Shown in pieces: positions 18,918-28,035 of a stretch of 33,975 nt of DNA. The stretch spans positions 1-33,975 of the forward strand of contig JAJPZJ010000013.1 of NCBI GenBank assembly GCA_021204405.1, read 5' to 3'. The translations under genes and the position numbers were made by a program. The first letter of the stretch is position 1. Every line of letters begins with the position of its first letter. Source of the stretch: Tannerellaceae bacterium. Lineage in GTDB: Bacteria; Bacteroidota; Bacteroidia; Bacteroidales; Tannerellaceae. Under the pieces are notes generated by a model that was not told the origin of the DNA, made no database searches, and saw nothing but the letters and a program-made list of their open reading frames with translations.

Positions 18918-20120
18918 TTATTCCAGCACACGGCCCGGATAGGCTTCCAATGCTTTTGCCAGTACCGTCAGTGCTTTTGTCAACTCCTCTTTTTTCAATA
19001 CATAGACAATACGGACTTCGTTTTTGCCCAGGCCGGGAGTGGTATAGAAACCTGAACCGGGAGCCATCATGATGGTTTGTCCTTCGTATTCAAAATCACT
19101 CAAACACCAGGCACAGAACTTGTCTGCATCGTCTACCGGTAGTTTGGCCATTGTATAGAAAGCTCCCATAGGGATGGGCGAATAACAACCCGGGATACGG
19201 TTTAACCCGTCTATCAGGAATTTACGGCGCTCCACATACTCATTGTATACCTCCAGCATATAGTCGTCGGGGGTATCCAGTGAGGCTTCTGCTACGATCT
19301 GGCCAATCAGGGGCGGACTTAACCGTGCCTGGCACCATTTCATAACATTTTCTTTCACCATACTGTTCTTGGTAATGATCGCACCGATACGGATACCACA
19401 TTCGCTGTAACGTTTGGAGACAGAGTCTACCAATACTACATTATTTTCTATCCCTTCCAGATGGAAAGCCGAAATATAGGGTGCACCGGTATAACAAAAT
19501 TCGCGGTATACTTCATCGGAAAAGAGGAACAAGTCGTACTTCTTAACAATATCGCGGATCTGGTTCATCTCCTTCTGGGTATACAGGTAACCGGTCGGAT
19601 TGTTGGGGTTACAGATCAGGATCGCTTTGGTTTTAGGCGTAATCAGTTCTTCAAACTTCTCTACCGAAGGCAAAGCAAATCCCTCTTCAATACAGGAAGG
19701 GATCGTTTTGATCACCGCACCACTTGAGATAGCAAATGCCATATAGTTGGCATAGGCAGGTTCGGGCACAATAATCTCGTCGCCCGGATCGAGGCACGCC
19801 ATAAATGAGAAGAATACAGCTTCGGAGCCACCTGTGGTAATGATAATATCGTCAACATCTACATGGATATTGAACTTAGCATAATATTTCACCAGTTTTT
19901 CGCGGAAACTCAGGATCCCTTCACTGGGCGAATATTCCAACACCTTCCGGTCGATATTCCGCGCCGCCTCCAGTGCCACTTCCGGAGTCGCCAGGTCGGG
20001 CTGTCCGATATTGAGGTGATACACTTTAAGACCTTTTGCTTTTGCTTGGTTGGCAAGCAGAACCAACTTCCTGATAGGAGAAGCAGGCATGCTGACTCCT
20101 CGTTGTGAAATATTAGGCAT
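18918..20120 (-). CDS. PLP-dependent aminotransferase, class I (aspartate/aromatic type)
   Basis: A 400-residue fold-type I aminotransferase. Visible landmarks are the N-terminal YHLNIGQPDLATP, TTGGSEAVFFSF, the ICNPNNPTGYLYT loop with the conserved Asn, SDEVYREF (Asp-Tyr for PLP) and the PLP lysine in DSVSKRYSECGIRIG; the C-terminal substrate Arg lies in NEVRIVYVL. Likely an aspartate or broad-specificity aminotransferase; the exact amino acid is not readable. A good promoter lies 49 nt upstream. Confidence 0.92.
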   Translation of the reverse strand: MPNISQRGVSMPASPIRKLVLLANQAKAKGLKVYHLNIGQPDLATPEVALEAARNIDRKVLEYSPSEGILSFREKLVKYYAKFNIHVDVDDIIITTGGSEAVFFSFMACLDPGDEIIVPEPAYANYMAFAISSGAVIKTIPSCIEEGFALPSVEKFEELITPKTKAILICNPNNPTGYLYTQKEMNQIRDIVKKYDLFLFSDEVYREFCYTGAPYISAFHLEGIENNVVLVDSVSKRYSECGIRIGAIITKNSMVKENVMKWCQARLSPPLIGQIVAEASLDTPDDYMLEVYNEYVERRKFLIDGLNRIPGCYSPIPMGAFYTMAKLPVDDADKFCAWCLSDFEYEGQTIMMAPGSGFYTTPGLGKNEVRIVYVLKKEELTKALTVLAKALEAYPGRVLE

Positions 20121-20166
20121 TCTATACTAATTTGTAAATATATCTGATTGTAATACTGTAAAATGC

Positions 20167-20200
20167 TACAAAAGTAACGCATATTGCGTGATTATACAAA
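20167..20200 (-). promoter_or_regulatory. Promoter of the aminotransferase-lolE operon
   Basis: On the minus strand, TTTG (20197-20200) and TACTTTTG (20169-20176) are separated by exactly 20 nt, a textbook Bacteroidota -33/-7 pair. Confidence 0.75.
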
Positions 20201-20296
20201 TTAAAGAAGGAGTTTATAGATTGGAACAGCCAGAGTTTACCAATTTCAAATTATTAGTTGTTCCTATTATCACCAGCGGGTATTTAAGAAATCGCA

Positions 20297-20372
20297 GGCC
20301 AGCCTTATACCCTGCAAGGGTTTAAGGCCAGGCGGCTATTGTTGGTCCCTTGTAGGGTTTAAGGCCGGGCTG
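20297..20372. repeat. Two tandem hairpin repeats between yitT and the aminotransferase gene
   Basis: Two imperfect units about 38 nt apart, each with a small hairpin (CCCTGCAAGGG, CCCTTGTAGGG) followed by TTTAAGGCC and a GC-rich end. The first unit extends to a longer stem (CCTTATACCCT/AGGGTTTAAGG). Related in style to the REP hairpins elsewhere but a different sequence. Confidence 0.5.
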
Positions 20373-20386
20373 CTGGTTTTCCCTGG

Positions 20387-21281
20387 TCAGATCCCCGGGC
20401 GGAGTGAATCTTTACTGGCGTGCATAGTAGAAATAAAGGCAGCCGGATCAACCGTTTTGATCTCCTCTTTCAACTGGGGCAGGTCTTTCCGTTCGGCAAT
20501 GGTAAAATAATATCTTTCTCTTTTCCTTCATACATTCCCCGGCCATGCAGAAAGGTGCCCCGCATACCCATTTTATTTACAATAATATTTTTGATAGCTT
20601 CTGTTTGCCTGGAAACAACAAACACCGCCCGGTTAGGATTTTCCGCCTGGAACATCTCCACAATCTTTCCATATACAAAAATAGTAAACCATGAGTAAAG
20701 GGGTACGGCCCAATCCTGGAAAGCGATCAGCCCAAGCAGAACAACGGCCGAATCGATGATAATAATCACATTACTCACCTTCAGGTTGGAGTTATTGGCA
20801 ATTACCCGTGCCAGCACATCGGTTCCGGCACTGGTACTATGCGCTTTGAAAATACAGGTTACCCCGATTCCCAGGATAGCACCACCATAGAAACAGGCTA
20901 TAAAAGGATCATTTTCTACCAAAGGAACATTCCCTGTAAAATAAGAAAGCGTATCGGTAATAACCGAGATCAGCAGGAAGGTAACTACCGTTTTCGGCCC
21001 CGATTCCAATCCCAGCTTTTTTAAAGCTAACACCATCAACGGAATGTTAAAGCATAAAGCGGTAATCCCCAGTGGCAGGCCGTCGGGCATAAACGGAAAC
21101 AGTCCTTCCGTAGCATAGTGTAAAACGATGGATATACCATATACCCCACCGGATACGATCTTATAGGGAGCTAAAAAGACAACATAACTAAAAGCCTGCA
21201 AAAAGCACCTATTATAATAAGAGAATAAGCACCTGTCCTCTTTTGCCAGGCGTATGGGGCAGCGTTTTTGTGTGGGTTCAT
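20387..21281 (-). CDS. YitT-family membrane protein (two frameshifts)
   Basis: The reconstructed gene starts ATG 21279-21281 (MNPHKNAAPYAWQKRTGAYS) and ends at 20387. One A (plus strand) is missing at 21200-21204 and another at 20504-20507; restoring both gives a 298-residue protein of normal YitT length. It has five or six membrane helices (DUF161: VFLAPYKIVSGGVYGIS, HSTSAGTDVLARVI) and a C-terminal DUF2179 domain including FLHGRGMYEGKEKDIIFTIAERKDLPQLKEEI, shown across the repaired site. Without repair only 243 residues from a TTG are readable. Family function is uncertain; DUF2179 domains probably bind a small ligand. Confidence 0.85.
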
Positions 21282-21334
21282 ATATATGTCAGGCTCAGGG
21301 TTTGTATCAAATGTTCACTACCGGCAAAGGTATA

Positions 21335-21379
21335 TAAAAAAAGAAGAGATTACATACACAAAGGATGCAATCTCTTCTA
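21335..21379 (-). terminator. Terminator of the small secreted-protein gene
   Basis: On the minus strand AGAAGAGATT, a 17-nt loop, AATCTCTTCT, then a run of T. It lies 60 nt after that gene's stop and before yitT begins. Confidence 0.8.
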
Positions 21380-21438
21380 AATCTCTTACCTCTTCTCTGC
21401 CGGTCAACACTCGTTTTATTCCGGCGGAAAATGCTGTA

Positions 21439-21804
21439 TTATAACTCCACACTGCTTAACATGCGATTATTGTTGTGAGTAACATTCAATAAAGTCACAT
21501 ATTTGCGGTACTGCTCAGGAGTAAGGGCCTGTTTCATCAATTTCAGGTTGCCATAAATAGCCTGGTGCATTCTTTTGTCGCGCAATTTCGCATTACCCCG
21601 CAGGCTTTGTTTCTGCATATCCATGAAATACTCATTGATATTAGCAACCTCTTCTACCTGATAAGGAGCCAGTTCCAGATAGTAGCTTAACTTCTCGAAG
21701 TTAATAGCGAAAGGCTCTTTGTTCACTTTGTTCTGGTTTCCCTGTGCAAAACTTGTTGCTACACTCATTAATACGACTACTAGAGTCAATCCTAAACGTT
21801 TCAT
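21439..21804 (-). CDS. Small secreted protein of unknown function
   Basis: A 121-residue protein with a clear signal peptide (MKRLGLTLVVVLMSVATSFAQ, cut near residue 21). The mature part is helical and charged, with LELAPYQVEEVANINEYF, a Lys/Arg-rich middle and LTPEQYRKYVTLLNVT. The two segments resemble heptad helices of Spy/CpxP-like periplasmic proteins, in which LTPEQ is common, but the match is too weak to name it. It has its own promoter box and terminator. Confidence 0.75.
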   Translation of the reverse strand: MKRLGLTLVVVLMSVATSFAQGNQNKVNKEPFAINFEKLSYYLELAPYQVEEVANINEYFMDMQKQSLRGNAKLRDKRMHQAIYGNLKLMKQALTPEQYRKYVTLLNVTHNNNRMLSSVEL

Positions 21805-21894
21805 AATTAATTTACCTTAAATTGTTAAACCTAAACTTTAATAACCTAAACCTAATTCAAAAGCTTTTTGCTTTTATTTTTTCTTTTTGATACT

Positions 21895-21903
21895 GCAAAT
21901 ATA
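21895..21903 (-). promoter_or_regulatory. -7 box of the small secreted-protein gene
   Basis: Minus-strand TATATTTGC fits TAnnTTTG, about 90 nt before the start codon. The 5' leader between them has three copies of CCTAAAC (plus strand, 21826-21857). Beyond it, 21904-22150 shows no gene. Confidence 0.5.
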
Positions 21904-22181
21904 AAAATATGTTTTAAAACAGTATTATTTAATAGGCGTAAAATTTGTTAACAAATATCAAATTGACCAACTTTTAACATTTAAGCCACCATTTTGAAAC
22001 ATTTTTGAAATATTTCTGACAAATCACCAACACAAAGATACATAAAAATAGCTTTTTGATACATAATTCTTGCCACAAAAGAAAAAAGGATAGCAGGTAA
22101 AGAAAGCTTAATACACCGAATATAGAGATTAACCGGATAATAAGGATTTTGCTGTTTCCTGATAAAAACGGATCAGGAAGT

Positions 22182-22198
22182 AAAACCCGTAGGGTTTG
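22182..22198 (-). terminator. Short hairpin after the MFS gene
   Basis: Minus strand AAACCC-TAC-GGGTTT followed by TA; a second stem, TTCCTGAT/ATCAGGAA, lies at 22156-22179. Together a weak terminator. Confidence 0.4.
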
Positions 22199-22215
22199 TT
22201 CACTCCTTTAGCAGA

Positions 22216-23412
22216 TTATGCCTGGCATACGAAGGCCGTACCCGGTATACATATATAAATAAAGAGAGCAAACAGTATAAATAAAGAGAGCAAACAGGCA
22301 ATACTTCCTGCCAGGTAGATATAGGAGATATCAGCATGGGCAGTAATATAGCCGGCAGTGAGCATACCCAACCTCATCCCCAGGTCAAAAGAGGTAAGAT
22401 AGGTAGAGGTAGCCGTTCCGCGCATCTCCGGAGTAGCCACGTTGACAAACAAGCACTGGAAAGCAGGCACATTAATCCCAAAGCCCGTACCGATTAACCA
22501 GGCACAGGTAAAGAACACATACGTACTATGCCACAGGGCAAATACAGCAAATACACAGGTCAGCAACAACAACGAGCAGACCGCAACCGTATGGATCTTC
22601 CCCGAGTCGACCAGCCGCCCGGAAACCAGGCGGGCCATCCCGACCCCTAGGGCCATCAGGATAAAGAAATAACCCGGATCGGCTATTCCGGTCTCTTTAC
22701 CATATAATACTACAAAAGAGATCACCATCCCATAAGGGACTGCACTTAATGTATAAGCAAGCGCAGTAGGTAATGCCTTTACCAAAATAAGACGGTCGAA
22801 CGAAAAACGAGGACGTGCCCCTCTCTCCCGCTTCGGATAGTTAATCAACAGTACCGACCCGACCCCGGCAAAAGCGATCAGCAACCCGGTCCATACATTT
22901 ACAGAAAAGCCATATTGGTTATAGACTGCTACTGCAATCAGCGGAGCCAGCGACATCACCAGGTTAATAGACAATCCGTAAAAGCCCATCCCTTCGCCAC
23001 GGCGTGCCGAAGGGATCACATCAATCGCGATCGTATTCCCCGAAACAGAGGTCAATCCCATAAACCCTCCCTGTAAAAAAACGTACCAGCATAATCAATA
23101 CCGCAGTACTCACTACCAGGTAACCGGCAAACATAGCGGCAAACAGCGTAAACGCCAGCAGGTACAGCATCTTTCTGGAAAAGCAATCCACCAGATAGCC
23201 TGAAAACGGGCGTACGCACATCACCCCCCCACCGTATAGCAGGATAAGATCAGCCCGGCCTGTGCGGCACTCATACCCAACCCCTCTGTAAGGTACAGCG
23301 GCATGGTAGGTAATAACATATAAAAAGAGAGGTTCATCAAAAAATAGGAGACACAGCACTGGATAAAGTTACGGTTCCAGAGTACCGGCCTATTCCTCTT
23401 TAATTGTTCCAT
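22216..23412 (-). CDS. MFS transporter (frameshifted, altered C terminus)
   Basis: About 400 residues, 12 membrane segments. It starts MEQLKRNRPVLWNRNF at 23412. The frame is broken at the C-run 23224-23230 (count wrong by one or two) and again at the A-run 23075-23081 (one too many); the joined product reads VRPFSGYLVDCFSRKML, then VRFLQGGFMGLTSVSGNTIAIDVIPSARRGEGMGFYGLS, split here over the junction. The latter is the cytoplasmic loop motif of drug/sugar-type MFS exporters. A 22-bp tandem duplication (22254-22297) shifts the last 20 codons. Substrate unknown. It follows the ABC-F gene by 38 nt. Confidence 0.82.
22254..22297. repeat. 22-bp perfect tandem duplication inside the MFS gene
   Basis: Units 22254-22275 and 22276-22297 are identical. 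Because 22 is not a multiple of 3, the copy changes the reading frame. Without it the protein would end in a basic tail, LFIYVYRVRPSYARHNLLKE, with a stop at 22200-22202. Confidence 0.9.
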
Positions 23413-23450
23413 AAGCATGTGGCCGGGTTACGCTTCCCGGCGAAGGATTA

Positions 23451-25346
23451 TCACGCCAGTTCGCTCAGTTCCAGCCAGCGCATCGTTTTTTCGTCGATCT
23501 CATCCATAACCTTTGCGATACGGTCTACTTTCGCCAACAGGTCGTCGTTTGTTAATGTACCGCTACTCAGGGCGGCTTCGAGTGTATTCTTTTCTTCTTC
23601 CAGGGTGGCTATTTCCGTTTCCAACGATTCAAACTCCCTACGTTCTTTGAAGGTAAGTTTTTTCTTCTGCTCACTGGCAGGGCGGTTGGACCGGGTATCG
23701 GTAACAGGCTGTTTCTGGCGGCTGGCGGCTGCAACGGCTGCCGCTTCTTCCTTAGCCAATTGATCTTTCGCCTCTTTCCAATCGCGGTATTGGCTATAAT
23801 TGCCGGGAAAATCCTGGATATCTGCATTCCCGTGGAATATCATCAGGTGATCTACCACCTTATCCATAAAATAGCGGTCGTGTGAAACAACGATCAGGCA
23901 ACCTTTAAACTCTTTCAGGTAATCTTCCAGGATATTCAGGGTAACGATATCCAGGTCGTTGGTTGGCTCATCCAGTACCAGGAAGTTGGGGTTACGCATC
24001 AATACCGTACACAGGTACAGGCGGCGCTTCTCTCCCCCACTCAGTTTATATACATAATTATGCTGCTTTTCCGGTGGGAATAAAAAGTGGTTCAGGAATT
24101 GGGAAACACTCAACTTATTCCCATCACCCAGATCCACATACTCGGCAATATCCTGTACGACATCAATCACCTTCATCTGCTCATTAAAGGCGAGGCCATC
24201 CTGGCTGTAATATCCGAAACGGACGGTTTCGCCAATATCGAACTGGCCGCTATCGGGTGCAACCTCTCCCATCAGCATTTTGATAAAGGTAGATTTACCG
24301 GTACCGTTATTGCCGACGATACCCATCTTTTCATACCGAGCAAAGGTATAATTGAAATCTTCTACGATTTTCAGGTCGCCAAACCGTTTCGAAACATGTT
24401 CGGCCTCAAATATTTTCGAACCAATATAAGACGACTTCACGCCCAGGTTCACATTCCCGGTGTCGCGGCGTTGTTTAGCCTTCTTCTCCAGTTCATAAAA
24501 AGCATCGATACGGTATTTGGCTTTGGTGCCCCGGGCCTGCGGCTGGCGGCGCATCCAGTCCAATTCCTTTCGGAAAAGATTATTGGCGCGTTCCATCTCC
24601 GTATTCAGTGATTCCATCCGCTCCTGCCTTTTTTCCAGATAATAACTATAATTCCCTTTATACTGGAACACCTGCTGGCGGTCTATCTCGATAATCTCAT
24701 TACATACCCGGTCGAGGAAATACCGGTCGTGCGTAACCATCAGGATACTGATATTGGCGCGGCCCAGGTAGTTTTCCAACCATTCGGTCATCTCAAGGTC
24801 GAGGTGGTTGGTAGGCTCGTCGAGGATAATCAGCTCCGGTTCGGTAATCAACACGTTGGCCAGTGCCACCCTTTTCAACTGTCCGCCGGAGAGGTATTCT
24901 ACCTTCTGGTCGAAATGAGTGATCTTCAGTTGCAAAAGGATCTGCTTGGCTTTCTGCTCATAATCCCATGTCTTGAGGGTATCCATTTTCAGCAGCACCT
25001 CTTCCAGTCCGGCATGGTCATCGCTTTGCATGATCTGCTCATACTCGGCGATCAGGCGTACCGTTTCATTATTGGAATAGAAGCAGGCCTGCAAAACCGT
25101 AAGCCCTGCCGGATATTCGGGCGATTGCTCCAGATAGCCTACCCGCAGGCCATTCCAAAACACAACTACCCCGCTATCATAATCTTCCTTACCGGCAATG
25201 ATATTCAGCAAAGTGGTTTTACCGGCACCATTCTTTGCAATCAGCCCTAATTTCTGCCCCTGGGCAATCCCAAAGGTTATATTTTCGAACAGAACCAGGC
25301 TGCCAAAGCTTTTGGTCAGCCCGTCTATCTGCAGGTAACTTATCAT
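23451..25346 (-). CDS. ABC-F family ATPase, Uup type
   Basis: A 631-residue protein with two ABC domains and no membrane segments. Domain 1: Walker A AKNGAGKTT, signature LSGGQLKR, Walker B LIILDEPTNHLD. Domain 2: GNNGTGKST, LSGGEKRR, FLVLDEPTNDLD. The interdomain linker (about residues 240-300) is charged and helical, and a C-terminal coiled coil (about 560-631, SLETEIATLEEEKNTLEAAL) is typical of Uup. ABC-F proteins act at the ribosome and Uup also affects DNA-repair intermediates. No membrane partner is expected; the downstream MFS gene is probably cotranscribed only. Confidence 0.93.
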   Translation of the reverse strand: MISYLQIDGLTKSFGSLVLFENITFGIAQGQKLGLIAKNGAGKTTLLNIIAGKEDYDSGVVVFWNGLRVGYLEQSPEYPAGLTVLQACFYSNNETVRLIAEYEQIMQSDDHAGLEEVLLKMDTLKTWDYEQKAKQILLQLKITHFDQKVEYLSGGQLKRVALANVLITEPELIILDEPTNHLDLEMTEWLENYLGRANISILMVTHDRYFLDRVCNEIIEIDRQQVFQYKGNYSYYLEKRQERMESLNTEMERANNLFRKELDWMRRQPQARGTKAKYRIDAFYELEKKAKQRRDTGNVNLGVKSSYIGSKIFEAEHVSKRFGDLKIVEDFNYTFARYEKMGIVGNNGTGKSTFIKMLMGEVAPDSGQFDIGETVRFGYYSQDGLAFNEQMKVIDVVQDIAEYVDLGDGNKLSVSQFLNHFLFPPEKQHNYVYKLSGGEKRRLYLCTVLMRNPNFLVLDEPTNDLDIVTLNILEDYLKEFKGCLIVVSHDRYFMDKVVDHLMIFHGNADIQDFPGNYSQYRDWKEAKDQLAKEEAAAVAAASRQKQPVTDTRSNRPASEQKKKLTFKERREFESLETEIATLEEEKNTLEAALSSGTLTNDDLLAKVDRIAKVMDEIDEKTMRWLELSELA

Positions 25347-25365
25347 ATTTTGTTAATATTTGGAG

Positions 25366-25375
25366 TACAAAGATA
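25366..25375 (-). promoter_or_regulatory. -7 box of the ABC-F gene
   Basis: Minus-strand TATCTTTGTA fits the consensus and lies 20 nt before the start codon, which leaves a very short 5' leader. No -33 TTTG was found. Confidence 0.5.
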
Positions 25376-25478
25376 CGAAACTATTGCAAGAATACAGTTT
25401 TTGTTTTCAGTATCATCCTATTTTCATTTAAAACCAAAAATAAACCTGTTTTACCTAACTGCGGTTTATTTGTTTATC

Positions 25479-25487
25479 TATATTTGC
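25479..25487 (+). promoter_or_regulatory. -7 box of nhaD
   Basis: TATATTTGC matches TAnnTTTG and lies 36 nt before the nhaD start. A proper -33 was not found. Confidence 0.55.
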
Positions 25488-25523
25488 ACGGTTTTTCGTA
25501 TTTACTAATTAAAAACAACAACT

Positions 25524-26948
25524 ATGATAATCAGTATCATTATTATTTTTCTCATAGGTTACCTATTAATAGCACTCGAACATCCTATACAGGTTAACAA
25601 AGCCGGAACCGCCTTGCTTACCGGCACTATTTTATGGGTAATTTATACCTTTGCCGCCCCCGGGCTGATTCCTGATGTGTCCCTGCACGAATTTAATGAA
25701 TTTATCAGCTTTACACCGGGATTGGCTTCCCTCCCATTTACAGAACAATGCAGGCACTTTGTTGTGGAATCGCAAGTATTGGATAGTATAGGCGATATCT
25801 CTGAAACTCTGATTTTCCTGATAGGTGCCATGATCACCGTAGAACTGATTGATACACATGGCGGATTCCTGTTTATTACCAACCGCATCACCACCCGTAA
25901 AAAGCGTAAATTATTACTGATCATCTCCATAATTACCTTTTTTATGTCGGCCTTACTCGATAACCTGACCACTTCTATCATAATGATTATGCTGGTCAGG
26001 AAACTGATCGGGAACTACTGGGAGCGATGGGTATTCGGAAGTATCATTATCATAGCAGCCAACAGCGGGGGTGCCTGGTCGCCAATCGGCGATATTACTA
26101 CCATCATATTATGGGTAAAAGGAAATATATCTGCAGGAGCAATCATACTCCATCTGTTACTACCTTGTATTGCATCTGTAGTGGTGCCTGTCGGAATCCT
26201 TATGCGTTACCTGCACGGAGAGGTTACCCCTCCCAACGAACTTACGGAAGATGAAAACAGCGAATTATTGAAAGAACTGAAAACAAAAGAAAAGCTGTTG
26301 ATCCTTATCATAGGGGTACTTTGCCTGATTATGGTTCCTATATTCAAAACGATCACGCATCTTCCCCCTTTTATGGGCATATTACTGGGTGTGGGGATTT
26401 TATGGGTTTTCACCGAATTAATGTATAGCCGGCACGATGTTTCGGAAGAACAGAAGTTACAGCTTTCGAAGGTAGTCAGGCGAATTGATGGGGCAACCCT
26501 ACTCTTTTTCCTGGGAATATTACTGGCAGTAGACGTTTTGCGTTATAGCGGTATCCTTAATTCGTTTGCGGTTTTACTGGACGAAAAAATCAGAAATGTA
26601 TATGCAGTTAACCTCATTATCGGAGCGCTTTCAGCGATTGTTGATAATGTACCACTGGTGGCCGGTACCATCGGCATGTATCCCATAGCGACGGAGGCCA
26701 TGGTAACCGCTTCGGCCGATCCGGCTTATCTTACTTACTTCATACAGGACGGTATTTTCTGGCAATTCCTCGCTTACTGTGCCGGCGTAGGAGGTAGTAT
26801 GTTAATTATCGGTTCAGCAGCCGGCGTGGTGGTGATGGGATTAGAAAAGATCAATTTTATCTGGTACTTCAAGCATATCACCCTACTGGCAGCAGCCGGT
26901 TATTTAAGTGGTGCAGTAGTTTATATGCTGCAAGGTTTTATCTTTTAG
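25524..26948 (+). CDS. nhaD: Na+/H+ antiporter NhaD
   Basis: A 474-residue membrane protein of the ion-transporter superfamily, about 12-13 hydrophobic segments. NhaD landmarks are ALLDNLTTSI, NSGGAWSPIGDITT, SAIVDNVPLVAG and GVGGSMLIIGSAAGVVVMG, which carry the acidic and polar residues that bind cations. It exports sodium (and lithium) against protons and helps keep cytoplasmic pH. Intact, with its own promoter and a terminator-like hairpin. Confidence 0.93.
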   Translation: MIISIIIIFLIGYLLIALEHPIQVNKAGTALLTGTILWVIYTFAAPGLIPDVSLHEFNEFISFTPGLASLPFTEQCRHFVVESQVLDSIGDISETLIFLIGAMITVELIDTHGGFLFITNRITTRKKRKLLLIISIITFFMSALLDNLTTSIIMIMLVRKLIGNYWERWVFGSIIIIAANSGGAWSPIGDITTIILWVKGNISAGAIILHLLLPCIASVVVPVGILMRYLHGEVTPPNELTEDENSELLKELKTKEKLLILIIGVLCLIMVPIFKTITHLPPFMGILLGVGILWVFTELMYSRHDVSEEQKLQLSKVVRRIDGATLLFFLGILLAVDVLRYSGILNSFAVLLDEKIRNVYAVNLIIGALSAIVDNVPLVAGTIGMYPIATEAMVTASADPAYLTYFIQDGIFWQFLAYCAGVGGSMLIIGSAAGVVVMGLEKINFIWYFKHITLLAAAGYLSGAVVYMLQGFIF

Positions 26949-26978
26949 AAGGGGTAAAAAACAACTTTTAATCCCGAA

Positions 26979-27021
26979 AGACAGGCAGATAATATTTATT
27001 TATGAAATATTTAGCCTGTCT
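26979..27021 (+). terminator. Hairpin after nhaD
   Basis: AGACAGGC (26979-26986) pairs with GCCTGTCT (27014-27021); inner ATATTT/AAATAT adds a second short stem. It ends just upstream of the next gene's promoter box. Confidence 0.6.
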
Positions 27022-27026
27022 CTTAT

Positions 27027-27034
27027 TATCTTTG
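27027..27034 (+). promoter_or_regulatory. -7 box of the 214-residue gene
   Basis: TATCTTTG matches the consensus, 27 nt before the start codon. Confidence 0.5.
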
Positions 27035-27061
27035 TAAGCATAAATTTATATAAGAACTAAA

Positions 27062-27706
27062 ATGAATATTATTTCCAGACTATTCAAGAAAAAAGATAAT
27101 GAAGAGCATGCGGCTGCCGGTAAAGGTTCGGTAGAGGAGTTTGTAACCCTTATCCGTGTGTATTACCAGGCGGTGATTGCTTCGCAGTTGGGTATAACCA
27201 ACCTGAATGTATTGTCGGACCTGGCCCTGTTCAAACGGATGCTAAAAATCTCAACCCAGCATGGCCGGTTAGGGCTGGCTGAAAAGTCGGCTGCCCGCAA
27301 AGTAATGATGCGGGACTATGGCCTGAGTGAAGAGTTCTTCAAAGAGATAGATAATTCGGTTAAAAAAAACTGTAAGAAACAACAGGACGTACAAGCTTAC
27401 TTTTTCCTTTTCCAGGGATTTTGTAATGATTTGTTTGCCCTGATGGATAACCTGATGCAGTGGAAATTCCGTTTCTCTATCCTGGTAAAGAAACTACTTT
27501 ACAAGATGACAGCTAAAACGATCAACGATATCCTTACCAAATCGGAATGGAAAGAGATCAGTGTGCAGAAAGCAGCCTGGAGCGTGAAAAAATACAAAGA
27601 GAAACTGGGTCTTTCAGAGCAGTGGATGACCGATTTCGTATATACGGTTGTCCTGACAGCACGCGAAGACAGCAAGCGTTCGCGTAAAAAGAAAAAGGAG
27701 GATTAA
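27062..27706 (+). CDS. Conserved-looking helical protein, function unknown
   Basis: 214 residues, no signal peptide or membrane segment, almost wholly helical. A basic N terminus (NIISRLFKKK), a long helical middle with SQLGITNLNVLSDLALFKRML and MMRDYGLSEEFFKEID, and a strongly basic end (SKRSRKKKKED) suggest a cytoplasmic protein that may bind nucleic acid or a membrane surface. I do not recognise the family; the codon use and promoter look native. Stands alone between nhaD and a REPIN-like element. Confidence 0.75.
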   Translation: MNIISRLFKKKDNEEHAAAGKGSVEEFVTLIRVYYQAVIASQLGITNLNVLSDLALFKRMLKISTQHGRLGLAEKSAARKVMMRDYGLSEEFFKEIDNSVKKNCKKQQDVQAYFFLFQGFCNDLFALMDNLMQWKFRFSILVKKLLYKMTAKTINDILTKSEWKEISVQKAAWSVKKYKEKLGLSEQWMTDFVYTVVLTAREDSKRSRKKKKED

Positions 27707-27750
27707 TCCCGCAGGGGCCAAAGGTTTGATATTGACTGGGTCTGAGGGTT

Positions 27751-27982
27751 TAGTCCCAGCGGGACGGTCTATCCAGCCCAGTACGAAGTGCTGGGTGATT
27801 GATGTGTAGTGTGTTGAGTCCTGTAAGGACGGCATAGTAAAGCATAGTAAATATGTAATATACTGGATTTTTTATGCCGTGCTTTGGCTAAGGCCGACCT
27901 ATGGTTCAGCACTCCGATATTATTACACTTTATTACCCAGGGCGATGCCCTGGGCTAGGGTAGACTGTCCTTCCAGGACTTA
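27751..27982. repeat. REPIN-like element without transposase
   Basis: Same plan as the RAYT locus: outer left REP (TAGTCCCAGCGGGACGG, then CCCAGTACGAAGTGCTGGG), inner left REP (AGTCCTGTAAGGACGGCATA), a spacer, inner right REP (TTATGCCGTGCTT, broken by about 20 nt, then TCAGCACTC) and outer right REP (CCCAGGGCGATGCCCTGGG, then TGTCCTTCCAGGACTTA). Contains no coding frame. A hairpin-rich 3' region for the preceding gene. Confidence 0.75.
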
Positions 27983-28006
27983 AAAATATTCCGACCACGA
28001 CCGGAT

Positions 28007-28014
28007 TAATTTTG
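28007..28014 (+). promoter_or_regulatory. Candidate -7 box of the Spx/ArsC-like gene
   Basis: TAATTTTG fits TAnnTTTG and is 21 nt before the start codon, just past the REPIN-like element. Confidence 0.4.
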
Positions 28015-28035
28015 TTATTAAAATAAAAGAGAATA

